The notes below the pieces were generated by a model. The model had not been told where the DNA came from, did no database searches, and was given only the letters and a program-made list of their open reading frames with translations. Source: Echinarachnius parma (Eukaryota; Echinodermata; Echinoidea; Clypeasteroida; Echinarachniidae). Taken from it: a stretch of 64,000 bases of DNA. A program made the position numbers and the translations under genes. Each line of letters begins with the position of its first letter. Within the stretch, counting starts at the first letter, position 1. Shown in pieces: positions 47,269 through 59,534 of this stretch. The stretch covers positions 62,001 through 126,000 of the forward strand of contig JBAMJV010009762.1 of NCBI GenBank assembly GCA_037951105.1. Direction: 5' to 3'.

Positions 47269-47719
47269 CGATTTATCATAGTTACAAAACAAAAAATGTG
47301 CATTTAAATGATGGTATCATATTCATATCTCTGAAATTACCTTTATAAATGGTAGATTTTCTTCAACGATGATCCGCAATTTCACTACTACCGAATGCAC
47401 TCAATCGACTAGTTATGACAGGCAATATGGGTTGAAATATTAGTAGTAATAATGGCGGCTATATCTCGATCAAGACCTACAATGCCAACGATCTATCAAC
47501 TTTTCACGACATACCTTGTGAATTAAGACAAAATGTTCACATTTATATTTTGTGAAACTTTCCTAGATATATTCAATATGTTGATGGGTAAAAATAAATT
47601 TTACTGTAACACATTCACTCGATCGAGTGGTTATGACAGGGAAAATGGTTTGAAATATTCATACTAATGGCGGATTTTATTATACAAATAATTATCATTA
47701 TCGAAGAAGGGCCTACAAT

Positions 47720-50190
47720 ATTTTATTGGAGTATATAGCAGTATAAAAAATAAAATAAAATACTTAGACCACCGGGGCCAGGTAGGGACCTATGTATTTT
47801 CATTTATTGATTATCAATTGCCATCGGAGAACTGGTGGCCTCCTAGCCCCAGCCGTTTTATTGCTTTAAAACCGATGATAAGAAAATATATAGAAATAGA
47901 TGTATTTTATCGGAGTATATATCAATACAAAAAATTAAATAAAATACTTAGACCACCGGGGCCAGGTAGGGACCTATTTATTTCCATTTATTGATTATCG
48001 ATTGACATGTGAGAAGTAGTGGCCTCCTGGCCCCAGCCGTTTTATTGCTTTAAAACCGACGACAAGGAAATATATAGAAATAGATGTATTTTATTGGAGT
48101 ATATAGCAGTATAAAAAATAAAATAAAATACTTAGACCATCGGAGCCAGGTACGGACCTATGTATTTCCCTTTATTGATTATCAATTGAAATCTGAGAAG
48201 TAGTGGCCTCTTGGCCACAGCCGTTTTATTGCTTTAAAACCGATGACAAGGAAACATATAGAAATAGATGTATGTTATTTGAGTATATAGCAATATAAAA
48301 AATGAAATAAAATACTTAGACCTCCGGGGCTAGGTAGGGATCTATGTATTTCCATTTATTGATTATCAATTTACATCTGAGAAGTGGTGGCCTCTTGGCC
48401 ACAGCCGTTGTATTGCTTTAAAACCGATGATAAGAAAATATATAGAAATAGATGTATTTTATTGGAGTATATAGCAGTATAAAACATGAAATAAAATACA
48501 TAGACCATCGGAGCCAGGTACGGACCTATGTATTTCCCTTTATTGATTATTAATTGACATCGGAGAAGTGGTGGCTTCCTTGCCCCAGTCGTTTTATTGC
48601 TTTAAAGGCATATATGCGTGGGTAATTAGACGCGTGGATCCATCTTGCGCACTTTTACGCACGGTACGTAATCCCCATTGGCTCAGTTATAAGTAGCGAT
48701 CGCAAACTGTCCCACTTCCGAATACCGGAGTCAAAAATGCATAAAAAATAGTCGCGTTCGGAATGTTTGTACTAGTCGAATGGAGATCCATCAGAGATGT
48801 TTACGAGCGAAAATATCGCGTAACACGCTTAACCGCAACCGACTTCAAAGTGCCGCCATTTGATGCCTAGGTGACAGCGTGAGAAATTTGTTTGCTGCAT
48901 GCAATTTCATAAGAAGGCCTTTGTTCAGATATTTCGAAGCACCTCTCTTCGATCGATCCAAGACATATCGTGAGTTTACCTCGAGAGATTACGGTAGAGT
49001 CGAGTTGGAATTTGCTGACTACCCTTTATAACCCACGCATATATGCCTTTAAAACCGATGATAAGAAAATATATAGAAATAGATGTATTTTATCGGAGTA
49101 TATATCAATACAAAAACTCAATAAAATACTTAGACCACCGGGGCCAAGTAGGGACCTATGTATTTCCATTCATTGATTATCGATTGACATCTGTGAAGTG
49201 GTGGCCTCCTGGCCCCAGCCGTTTCATTGCTTTAAACCCGACGACAAGGAAATATATAGAAATAGATGTATTTTATTGGAGTATATAGCAATATAAAAAA
49301 TGAAATAAAATACTTAGACCCCCGGAGCCAGGTAGGGATCTATGTATTTCCATTTATTAATTATCAACTGACATCTGAGAAGTAGTGGCCTCCTGGACCC
49401 AGCCGTTTTATTGCTTTAAAACCGATGACAAGGAAACATATAGAAATAGATGTATGTTATTTGAGTATATAGCAATATAAAAAATTAAATAAAATACTTA
49501 GACCTCCGGGGCTAGGTAGGGACCTATGTATTTCCATTTATTGATTATCAATTGACATCGGAGAAGTGGTGGCCTCTTGGCCCCAGCCGTTTTAATGCTT
49601 TAAAACCGATGACAAGGAAACATATATAAATAGATGTATGTTATTTGAGTATATAGCAATATAAAAAATGAAATAAAATACTTAGACCGGGGCCAGGTAG
49701 GGATATATGTATTTCCCTTTATCGATTATCAACTGACATCTGAGAAGTAGTGGCCTCCAGGACCCAGCCGTTTTATTGCTTTAAAACCGATGACAAGGAA
49801 ATATATAGAAATAGATGTATGTTATTTGAGTATATAGCAATATAAAAAATGAAATAACATACTTAGACCCCCGGAGCCAGGTAGGGATATATGTATTTCC
49901 ATTTATTAATTATCAACTGACATCTGAGAAGTAGTGGCCTCCTGGACCCAGCCGTTTTATTGCTTTAAAACCGATGACAAGGAAACATATAACAATAGAT
50001 GTATGTTATTTGAGTATATAGCAATATAAAAAATGAAATAAAATACTTAGACCTCCGGGGCCCGGTAGGGACCTATGTATTTGGATATATTGATTATCAA
50101 CTGACATCTGAGAAGTGCTGTCCTTCTATAGCCCCAGCCGTTTCATTCCTTTAAGACCGATGGCAAGGGAATATATAGTAATAACAGTAT
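47720..50190 (+). repeat. 184-bp satellite, forward block, 11 units
   Basis: The anchor TACTTAGACC occurs at 47761, 47945, 48130, 48313, 48498 (as TACATAGACC), 49128, 49311, 49495, 49680, 49860 and 50045 (approximate). Units share GGGGCCAGGTAGGGACC, 'gattatcaattgacatc', GCCGTTTTATTGCTTTAAAA and 'agaaatagatgtat'. A 443-bp MITE interrupts unit 5. Monomers differ by a few per cent. Confidence 0.95.
48606..49048. mobile_element. TTAA-target MITE inserted in the satellite
   Basis: TTAA at both ends (48602-48605, 49049-49052). TIRs AGGCATATATGCGTGGGT and ACCCACGCATATATGCCT. Its removal restores the GCTTTAAAACCGATG of the satellite monomer exactly. No ORF of note. Confidence 0.9.
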
Positions 50191-51099
50191 GTTATTTTTG
50201 TTTGATATCCATTGCTATGAATTTGGAGCCTTGTTTTGTTTATTTGTTGTTGGTGATGATGATTTACTAATTAATTAATTAATTATTTGCTTTCTTTCTT
50301 TATTTTTTTAAGGGGGTGCACCAATCCCATTGCAGATGAACACATTTTGCTGCAATTTGTAGAAGAGCTCCGATTTCCTTACAGAAATGCTTAATTATAT
50401 AGTGAACCTTCTCGTAACGTATTTTTTAAGGCCACATCGATGAAAAGATTGAGCCCTGCACGAGATGATCCGCATGATTATGTATAGGCCGACTATATAG
50501 AGCCATCAATATAGTCTAGGGCATTGAGCTCCCATGGAACTAAGTAAGGGCGTCAACAGCTTCTAAAAATTGGAGGGGAGACATTGCGATGAAGCGAAGC
50601 GACCGAGCGGGGGAGTGTGTGGGAGGGTGTGTCCCCCTCCCACAGTATATAGGCAGCTTTTGTATTTTGGGGCACATGGTATTCCAATTTGATTTGCGTT
50701 CAGCGCATATGGACCGAATTGACTGAAAGATTTATTATTTCAGATTATTTTATTTTCTGTGACAGTGTGCATGCTATAGATTTGAGAACGTTTGAGAAAT
50801 TGCACTGCCCAACAGAGATTTACAGGCTTTCAAACTAAAAAACAGCTATTTCGAAGATTAATTATTGATAAATGTGTCTTTCCTCTTAACGATTCTTGTA
50901 TGAACTAAATAAACTGAAATCTGGTATGTTGATGACCACGTATCTAAGAAGAAAAGTGAATTATAAGGAGTATAATCCCTTCCACTTCCATGTCCTAAAT
51001 AATTGTTGACTAAATTACAACTCTCAGTCATGTCAAATACGTGGCTATGCTAGCAACTTTATAAAACATAGTTATGGTGGTTCTTATTAATCTCTGTCA
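50191..51099. other. Spacer between satellite blocks
   Basis: Contains a (TTAA)n run near 50272 and the hAT-like fragment at 50445-50890. No gene. Confidence 0.6.
50445..50890 (-). mobile_element. hAT-like element fragment
   Basis: Reverse complement of about 13560-14150: shared 'ccatatgcgctgaacgcaaa', GGGAGGGTGT-type text and 'gacattgcgatgaagcgaag'. Termini absent. Confidence 0.8.
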
Positions 51100-52240
51100 T
51101 AATTATACATAGGTCCCTACCTGGCCCCGGTGGTCTAAGTATTTTGTTTACTATTTTGTATTGCTATATACTCCGATAAAATACATCTAGTTCTATATAT
51201 TTTCTTATCATCGGTTTTAAAGCAATACAACGGCTGGGGCCAGGAGGCCACTACTTCTCAGATGTCAATTGATAATCAATAAATGGAAATACATAGATCC
51301 CTACCTGGCCCCGGTGGTCTAAGTATTTTATTTTCTTTTTTTGTATTGATATATACTCCGATAAAATACATCTAGTTCTATATATTTTCTTATCATCGGT
51401 TTTAAAGCAATAAAACGGCTGTGGCCAAGAGGCCACTACTTCTCAGATGTCAATTGATAATCAATAAATGGAAATACATAGGTCCGTACCTGGCTCCGAT
51501 GGTCTAAGTATTTTATTTCATTTTTTATACTGCTATATACTACAATAAAATACATCTATTTCTATATATTTTCTTATCATCGGTTTTAAAGCAATAAAAC
51601 GGCTGTGGCCAAGAGGCTACCACTTCTCAGATGTCAATTGATAATCAATAAATGGAAATACATAGATCCCCCTACCTGGCTCCGGGGGTCTAAGTATTTT
51701 ATTTCCTGTTTTATATTGCTATATACTCCAATAAAATACATCTATTTCTATATATTTCCTCGTCGTCGGGTTTAAAGCAATGAAACGGCTGGGGCCAGGA
51801 GGCCACCACTTCACAGATGTCAATCGATAATCAATGAATGGAAATACATAGGTCCCTACTTGGCCCCGGTGGTCTAAGTATTTTATTTAGTTGTTTGTAT
51901 TGATATATACTCCGATAAAATATATTTAGTTCTACATATTTTCTTATCATCGGTTTTAAAGCAATAAAACGGCTGGGGCCAGGAAGCCACCACTTCTCAG
52001 ATGTCAATTGATAATCAATAAAGGGAAATACATAGGTCCCTACCTGGCCCCGGTGGTCTAAGTATTTTATTTTATTTTTTATACTGCTATATACTCCAAT
52101 AAAATATATCTATTTCTATATTATGTCCTTGTCATCGGTTTTAAAGCAATAAAACGGCTGGGGCCAGGAGGCCACTATTTCTCAGATGTCAATCGATAAT
52201 CAATAAATTGAAATACATAGATCCCTACCTGACCCCTAGC
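51100..52240 (-). repeat. 184-bp satellite, reverse block, 6 units
   Basis: The reverse anchor GGTCTAAGTA occurs at about 51132, 51316, 51501, 51688, 51871 and 52053, spacing 183-187. Same monomer as 47720-50190 but inverted, so the two blocks form a large inverted repeat around the spacer. The last unit runs directly into the C-rich satellite. Confidence 0.95.
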
Positions 52241-55200
52241 CATCCATAAAACCTTTTTTATGCCCTGCCCCTTCCCCCTCCCTACACTAGTCCCATAATC
52301 TGTTCATATTTAATAATTAAAAACAAATAAAACCAAGGAGGTAATATATATACTGACTTATGTTCTCTTTTCCAGACCTACCCCGCCCCCCTTGGCTCCC
52401 CCTAGCGATCCATGAAACCTTGTTATCCCCTGCCCCTTCCCCCTCCCTACACTAGTCCCATAATCTGTTCATATTTAATAAAACAAAAACTAAAACCAAG
52501 GAGGTAATATATACTGCTTTATACTCTCTTATCCAGACCTACCCCCTCCACCTCTTGGCCATCCATGAAACCTTGTTATGCCTCCTCCTTCCCCCCTCCC
52601 GGCACTAGTCCCATAATCTGTTCATATTTAATAAAACAAAACCTAAAACCAAGGAGGTAATATATACTGCTTTATACTTCCTTATCCAGACCTACCGCCC
52701 CCCCCCCCCCTTCGGTCACCCTAACCATATTTCCTTATCCAGACTCAACCCCCCCCCCCCCTCCCCCTTGGCCATTCATGAAACCTTGTTATGTCCTGCC
52801 CCCTCCCTACACGTCCCATAATCTGTACATATATAATTTAAAAAAAACTAAAACCAAGGAGGTAATATATACTGCTTTATACTTCCTTATCCAGACCTAC
52901 CGCCCCCCCCCCTTCGGTCACCCTAACCATATTTCCTTATCCAGACCCAAACCCCCCCCCCCCCCCCTTGGCCATTCATGAAACCTTGTTATGCCCTGCC
53001 CCTCTCCCTACACTAGTCCCATAATCTGTACATATATAATTTAAAAAACCTAAAACCAAGGAGGTAATATATACTGCTTTATATTCCCTTTCCAGACCTA
53101 CCCCCCCCCCCCCCTTGGCTCCCCCTAGCTATCCATGAAACCTTGTTATGCCCTGCCCCTTTCCCCCCTCTCTACACTAGTCCCATAATCTGTTCATATT
53201 TAATTTTAACAAAACCTAAAACCCTTTATACTCCCTTATCCAGACCTACCCCCCTGGCCCCCCCCCCCCCCCTGGCCATCCATGAAACCTTGTTATGCCC
53301 TCCCCCGTCCCCCCTCCTCCCGTAATCTGTTCATATTTAATTTAAAACAAAACAAAACCAAGGAGGTAATATATACTGCGTTTTACTCCCTTATCCAGAC
53401 CTAACCCCCCCCCCCCCGCCCCCTTGGCTCGCCCTAGCCATATTTCCTTATCTAGACCTAACCCCCCCCCCCCCCCGCCCTTGGCCATCCATGAAACCTT
53501 GTTATGCCCTGCCCCTTCCCCCTCCCTACACTAGTCCCATAATCTGTACATATATAATTTTAAAAAACCTAAAACCAAGGAGGTAATATATACTGCTTTA
53601 TATTCCCTTTCCAGAACTACCCTCCCCCCCCACCCCCCCCCCCCCCTTGGCTCCCCCTAGCCATCCATGAAACCTTGTTATGCCCTGCCCCTTTCCCCCT
53701 CCCTACACTAGTCCCATAATCTGTTCATATTTAATTTAAAACAAACCTAAAACCAAGGAGGTTATTATATACTGATTTATACTCCCTTATCCAGACATAT
53801 CCCCCCCCCCTTGGCTCCCCTAGCCATATTTCCTTATCAAGGTATTTCCCCCCCCCCCCCCTTGGCCATCCATGAAACCTTGTTATGCCCTGCCCCTTCC
53901 CCCTCCCTACACTAGTCCCATAATCTGTTCATATTTAATTTAAAAAAAAAATAAAACCAAGGAGGTAATATATACTGATTTATACTCTCTTATCCAGACC
54001 TACCCCCTCCACCCCTTGGCCATCCATGAAACCTTGTTATGCCCTCCCCCTTCCCCCCTCCCGGCACTAGTCCCATAATCTGTTCATATTTAATAAAACA
54101 AAACCTAAAACCAAGGAGGTAATATATACTGCTTTATACTTCCTTATCCAGACCTACCGCCCCCCCCCCCCTCCTTCGGTCACCCTAACCATATTTCCTT
54201 ATCCAGACCCAACCCCCCCCCCCCCCCCCTTGGCCATTCATGAAACCTTGTTATGCCCTGCCCCTCTCCCTACACTAGTCCCATAATCTGTACATATATA
54301 ATTTAAAAAACCTAAAACCAAGGAGGTAATATATACTGCTTTATATTCCCTTTCCAGACCTACCCACCCCCCCCCCCCCCCCCCCTTGGCTCCCCCTAGC
54401 CATCCATGAAACCTTGTTATGCCCTGCCCTTTCCCCCCTCTCTACACTAGTCCCATAATCTGTTCATATTTAATTTTAAAAAAACCTAAAACCCTTTATA
54501 CTCCCTTATCCAGACCTACCCCCCTGGCTCGCCCTAGCCATATTTCCTTATCCAGACCCCCCCCCCCCCCCCTGGCCATCCATGAAACCTTGTTATGCCC
54601 TCCCCCGTCCCCCCTCCTCCCGTAATCTGTTCATATTTAATTTTGAAAAAAAACAAAACCAAGGAGGTAATATATACTGCTTTTTACTCCCTTATCCAGA
54701 CCTAACCCCCCCCCCCCCCCTTGGCTCGCCCTAGCCATATTTCCTTATCCAGACCTAACCCCCCCCCCCCCCCGCCCCTTGGCCATCCATGAAACCTTGT
54801 TATGCCCTGCCCCTTCCCCCCTCCCTACACTAGTCCCATAATCTGTACATATATAATTAAAAATAACCTAAAACCAAGGAGGTAATATATACTGCTTTAT
54901 ATTCCCTTTCCAGACCTACCCCCCCCCCCCCCCCCCCTTGGCTCTCCCTAGCCATCCATGAAACCTTGTCATGCCCTGCCCCTTTCCCCCCCTCCCTACA
55001 CTAGTCCCATAATCTGTTCATATTTAATTTAAAAAACCTAAAACCAAGGAGGTAATATATACTGCTTTATATCCTTATCCAGACCTACCCCCCCCCCCCC
55101 CCCGCCCCTTGGCCATCCATGAAACCTTGTTATGCCCTGCCCCTTCCCCCCTCCCTACACTAGTCCCATAATCTGTACATATATAATTAAAAATAACCTA

Positions 55201-55560
55201 AAACCAAGGAGGTAATATATACTGCTTTATATTCCCTTTCCAGACCTACCCCCCCCCCCCTTGGCTCTCCCTAGCCATCCATGAAACCTTGTCATGCCCT
55301 GCCCCTTTCCCCCCTCCCTACACTAGTCCCATAATCTGTTCATATTTAATTTAAAAAACCTAAAACCAAGGAGGTAATATATACTGCTTTATATCCTTAT
55401 CGAGACCTACCCCCCCCCCCCCTTGCCTCGCCCTAGCCATATTTCCTTATCCAGACCTAACCCCCCCCTCCCCCCCCCCCTTGGCCATCCATGAAACCTT
55501 GTTATGCCCTCCCCCTTCCCCCCTCCTCCCGTAATCTGTTCATATTTAACCAAGGAGGTT
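52241..55560 (+). repeat. Poly(C)-bearing satellite, 17 units with higher-order period
   Basis: The anchor CCAAGGAGGT occurs at about 52333, 52497, 52649, 52854, 53056, 53358, 53575, 53752, 53958, 54112, 54317, 54658, 54874, 55045, 55205, 55364 and 55550. Units (150-340 bp) contain CCATCCATGAAACCTTGTTA, 'cactagtcccataatctg', 'taatatatactgcttta' and CCAGACCTA followed by C10-C20 and TTGGC. Spacings 152-205-202-302-217-177 are echoed 1463 bp later as 154-205-341-216-171. So a multi-monomer block was duplicated, with loss of one monomer. Confidence 0.95.
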
Positions 55561-56532
55561 ATTATTGTTCATTTCATACACATGTATTGTGGTTTCAATA
55601 GCCACTGTGCCACTTTAAACCCGTGCGCGCGCGCGTTCATGCATGCATGCAGGACTTGTAACGCACATTTGGACCATTGACTGAAGTTAGCGAAGTGAAG
55701 GATTACCTATGTTGGATATTGATAGAGCTCTGTATTTAAATGACCCCCCCCCCCCCCCCCCCCCGCCCGCACATCAAATAGTGCAATACTATACAGCCAC
55801 TGACCATAGCTCAGTGTATACAGCAGACCAGGGCCGTATTACGGCTTTAATGCACACATAGGCACACACGCTCTCAAATTGTACGCGAGAACGAGTGTGT
55901 GACATGGGAAGCACCGTACCGCACCAACTACACTGTCCGAACTTCATTTTCAGTAGCTAGGGAGCTATGTTGACGCTTAGGAGCATGTTGACGTTTAGGA
56001 GCTGGACAGACGATACGTACGAGAAGGCAGAGCACATTTTTTTTCCTCAAAATGTTCAAAATTCTGTCACAACATGGCTTTTTTTTTTATCAGCTCTGCC
56101 TACCCGTAAGGTTTTCCACGTATTGTCATTTATCGCCACATATTGCCACGAAAATGCCATCGGATAGGCCCTTTTTTATTGCATTTCACAAACATGTCAA
56201 TACTAATTGGCTCTTACGGGAAGGGCGTATAGGGACATTTAGCAAGCGCTTTCTGAACATGCTGAAGGGGCAGGAGTTTTATTCCCTTTAGATTTGGCCC
56301 TACCCCACTCCTCACTCTTCGGTGACACTTTGTGATTGGGATATCTGCAGTTTGTTTTATTCTCAGACAAATAATTATTGACTGTTCCTTATGATATAAA
56401 GTAAGGCAATACTCTGTGTTGAAAGAGTCAAAGAAATAGCGAAACCTCAGACATATTCAAAAGATATCTTTACCAGTTGACAAGCTTTCTATAACATACA
56501 ACAAAACATCATACAGTGGGCTTTGAATGTAA
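55561..56532. other. Intergenic, no gene recognised
   Basis: Contains (GC)n at about 55625-55635, GCATGCATGCATGC next to it and a C20-type run at about 55743-55764. Nothing else supported. Confidence 0.5.
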
Positions 56533-56937
56533 TATAGGTTTTCCCGCTCAATTTCACGATTGTGACAATCAAATTGATATAAGGAGCAAACAAATTCGCG
56601 CGATTTGCGATCGCCGTGTCAAAGCAGCATTCGAATTCGTAAATAGTCGTTCAAAATCGCGTCTGAGCAAGTGAATTTGAACAAAGAGCATACCTTTTTA
56701 TCAATGGTCATTCAAAATCGCACGCTGGCGCTACTGCACATTCGCGAATTCGAGTGCCCATAAAATGAACTATCGTGTCTATTCACGAAACCGTATGCGT
56801 ATGCATGAATTCGTTTGCACTTATTCGGAATTTGAAAGACCGATACCAACGATTACGCGACAATGCGTGAATTTGAATGACCCTTAATGAATTCGATTGA
56901 AAAAAAAGTGTAAAATTGAGCGGGAAAACCTATACTA
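56533..56937. mobile_element. MITE with TATAGGTTTTCCCGCTCAA ends
   Basis: TIRs AGGTTTTCCCGCTCAATTT and AAATTGAGCGGGAAAACCT with TATA/TATA next to them (TA-like target). The interior has many 'attcg'/'cgaat' words, i.e. subterminal repeats. Non-coding. Confidence 0.85.
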
Positions 56938-57349
56938 TTGTGATGTTCATCAACTAGAAATCGCTGAGCTCTATTCTTGAAAGGATCAGAATACCTTCGA
57001 TACCCTAAAGACATTTTCAATACAATACAATAGTAGTGGTATGGACTCTATTGAAATGTTGAGACCTATGGCGTAATTATCACTTCTATTAATGTTATAG
57101 TCTGTCTTTTTTTAAATTAACACTCTGTTATGTAATTCATAGTGGTATTCTATAGCGTTCTTAGTGGTATTCAGTGTTCATATAGTGATACCGGATATAC
57201 ACGGTATACAGTTTATTTTGTTGACACTACCCATAATTATATACATAATATTATATCTATATGACGCATGGTGGTTAGGCAACATGGATTGTACTACTGT
57301 AGTTGGTAGCAGTACCTACATTTGTATATCCACGTATTTGTTTACCCAT

Positions 57350-57440
57350 TTATGACTGGCATCCTCGGGGAACCCTCCTATAGCTCTGAGGATTTCATGG
57401 CAAACAAACACATACAAAATATATATGCTCATCAATAAAA
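57350..57440 (+). repeat. Repeat also found at 60065-60235
   Basis: GGCATCCTCGG..CTCCTA-AGCTCTGA and ATTTCATGGCAAACAAACAC recur at 60066-60118; the following 'ctgctgaatcacgtatgtacggatgaaagtt'-type block is at 57855-57890 and again at 60190-60222. The Harbinger-type element landed between tandem copies. Confidence 0.7.
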
Positions 57441-57595
57441 TCATAATAGATACAGTGAAATTTGAATTAGCAAAACAATCCATTTCATATATCGGTCCAA
57501 AAATCTGGAATGAACTTCCAAATTATTTAAAGAATAAAATGTCAAGACACACGTTTCGTAAATTGTTGAAAGATTATTTGTTAGACTCGAAATGA
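57441..57595 (+). pseudogene. LINE ORF2 C-terminal fragment
   Basis: The frame from 57452 reads VKFELAKQSISYIGPKIWNE, then PNYLKNKMSRHTFRKLLKDY, and stops at TGA 57593-57595. The 'GPKIWNELPNYLK...FRKLLK' ending is the LINE terminal motif seen at 36.7-37.2 kb, in another family. Confidence 0.8.
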
Positions 57596-58497
57596 TTATT
57601 TTCCATTTGTATGATGTTCGGCATTCTTGATTCTGTATGAGCACGTACAGTATGTGTATATGACAACTGCGTTGTCTGTCGTGCATATCATTTTGTGCTA
57701 TCACTAGGGCAGTTTATGACCAATACTAGACAGACAATTCCATCTCGTTCTGGAGGGGTCCTTTCATATTATGACGTCATACTATCCCCTCCATCACGAG
57801 TGGTGAGTGAAACAACAAACGAGGAAAAGGACTGATTTATCGGTCTAGATCAATATATTCTGCTGAATCACGTATGTACGGATGAAAGTTAAATTCACGT
57901 ATTTGTTTATGCGGCCTTCCCACTGTCGTGCGATCCGTTACGAACGCCACGATTGGCCATTCGTAGCTGATCGTGGGAGTTATCGTGGTGATCGTATCAG
58001 ATATTATCAGATCGTAAAGTCAGTCGTGGCAATCGTGTTGATCGTAGGAAATTTTTGGAACGGTTCAAAAAATGTCTACGATCAACACGATTAATTATCA
58101 ATCGTCATCGTCGCGTCAGATCGTATTGGATCGTCACAAAGCGCATCTAATCGTGCTTCTAAATCGTGGTGATCGGGATCAACCTTGAACAAGACGAACA
58201 CCACGCTCTGTTAAGATGAGATCTCCCACGATCTGTCACGATCTATGACGCTCTGTTGGGTACCATTGTTCACGACCTAGCACGAATGACTCACGAGCAG
58301 ATACGAGTTGATACGAGTATATGCGAGTATATATGATAAGTCACGCTTTTCACGTACGTACACGATCTGTTATGAGATCTCGCGCCCATATATATACCGG
58401 ACAAGATTGAATGCGCCTCATTCAGCGATCTACACTTAAAGCGAGCACATCGTCACTATCAACTTGCTCTTGCTTGTAATTTTGAAGCCTTTGAGAG

Positions 58498-59159
58498 ATG
58501 CCACCCAATGGTACAAGACGCAAGAAGGGAAAGGGCCAGACTATCCCACCCCTGAGCCTGAACCAGTCCAGCCAGAGGCAGCACCAGAGGAGGATGAGGA
58601 GACCACCCCCACCCAGAAAGCAAAGAGAAAACAAACAGTAACTGCCTTCTCTGAAAAGCAAAAAGAGGAGATCATCGAGTTCCTCATGAGAAATGAGGTC
58701 CTCTACAGCAAACGCCTTGCGGGTTTCAAGGATGTCACCCAGAAGGAGGATCTTACTGTTGATCTTACGATAAACACTACTGTGGCGCAACTTAAAACAT
58801 GGTACACAAGCATGAGGACCATGATGGGCCGGCTGAAGAAACGCGCCAAGAAGAGTGGGTCAGGAGGAGATGTCATTACTGACATGAACAGCACAGAGAC
58901 GTGGGTGTGGGATAAGTTCGCCTTTTTGATCTCTCACATTGAGACGGTGGATGCCAGAAATGTGGCCTCCTTTGCAGCAGCAGCAACAAGTGCCGCATGG
59001 CGTCATGAGGTAGTTCCTGAGTGCGAAGGCGTCATCCCCCAGGATGAAGAAGGGCATGTCTTGGTGACCATCAGGGCTTGCAGTCAGAGGGCAGGGTGGG
59101 GGAGTCCTAGGGCTTCCTCTTCCAGGCCGTGGAACAGCTCAGAGTCGCCAAATATCTGA
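58498..59159 (+). pseudogene. MADF/Myb-like DNA-binding protein of the Harbinger-type element
   Basis: The start MPPNGTRRKKGKG (58498) is one base out of frame with the following PDYPTPEPEPVQPE, so one G was probably lost in the G/A-rich stretch near 58530. The domain FSEKQKEEIIEFLMRNEVLY, then AQLKTWYTSMRTMMGRLKKR, is a MADF/SANT-like module (residues about 60-130), followed by [16 protein letters not shown]. Such proteins accompany Harbinger transposases and help bind the termini. After about 59003 the frame is not native: it reads antisense transposase sequence. So the protein is truncated and its tail is an artefact of a deletion. Confidence 0.75.
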
Positions 59160-59534
59160 GCATCTGACATGTGTCATTTTCCACCAAGCTCGATCCACAC
59201 AAACTTGCAATCTGCATCCACCATCGCCAGGATTGGTATAAAAAAACCTTTGTAATTGTAGTACAAACTGCCAGTGTGGTGTGGCTTATTTAGGGCCTAA
59301 ATGGCGTGGGGGATGTTCCATATCTGATTTAGCTACGGCTGTCCAGGTTTCAGGGGTCACAGGTAGGCTAAACACCTCATCAGCACTGCCTGACTGCAGC
59401 TCTCCTGGCCCTTTGTGGTTTGGTTGTGGCTGGTCTGGCGGCTGCTCGTCTTCTTCCTCTCTGGCGATAATGTGAGCATACAATAATACAGCAAATGTCA
59501 CGTTGTCATCATCCTCAACTTCTGCCATCATCAA
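59005..59534 (-). pseudogene. Harbinger (DDE) transposase remnant
   Basis: Minus strand: an N-terminal MMMAEVEDDDNV, VTPETWTAVAKSD, then, after a frameshift near 59315, [53 protein letters not shown], and [20 protein letters not shown]. These are the DDE-domain blocks of Harbinger transposases (PHxxGSxYYNYKG, DADxxF, GDDAF). The helix before the first catalytic Asp and everything after LMTP are missing, there are in-frame stops, and the remnant ends at the junction with the MADF-like gene. Confidence 0.8.

Larger units (their letters stand above)
45215..47700 (+). repeat. Decayed tandem-repeat region, interrupted by MITEs
   Basis: Blocks 'cattcactcgatcgagtggttatgacag', 'aatggcggttatatc-cgatcaag' and 'acacgacaagcaatgtg' recur near 45370/45525/45660, 45770/45920, 46380/46490, 47400/47455 and 47620/47665. 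This is consistent with an ancient tandem unit of several hundred bp. No gene. Confidence 0.6.

Noticed and set aside
52778..54625. Proline-rich ORFs in the C-rich satellite
   Set aside because: Products of repeated C runs; no homology and frames change from unit to unit.
47720..55560. CRISPR array
   Set aside because: Units are 150-340 bp satellites in a eukaryotic setting with no short repeat/unique spacer pattern and no cas genes.
58422..58894. Minus-strand ORFs of 63-122 codons
   Set aside because: Antisense shadows of the MADF-like gene.
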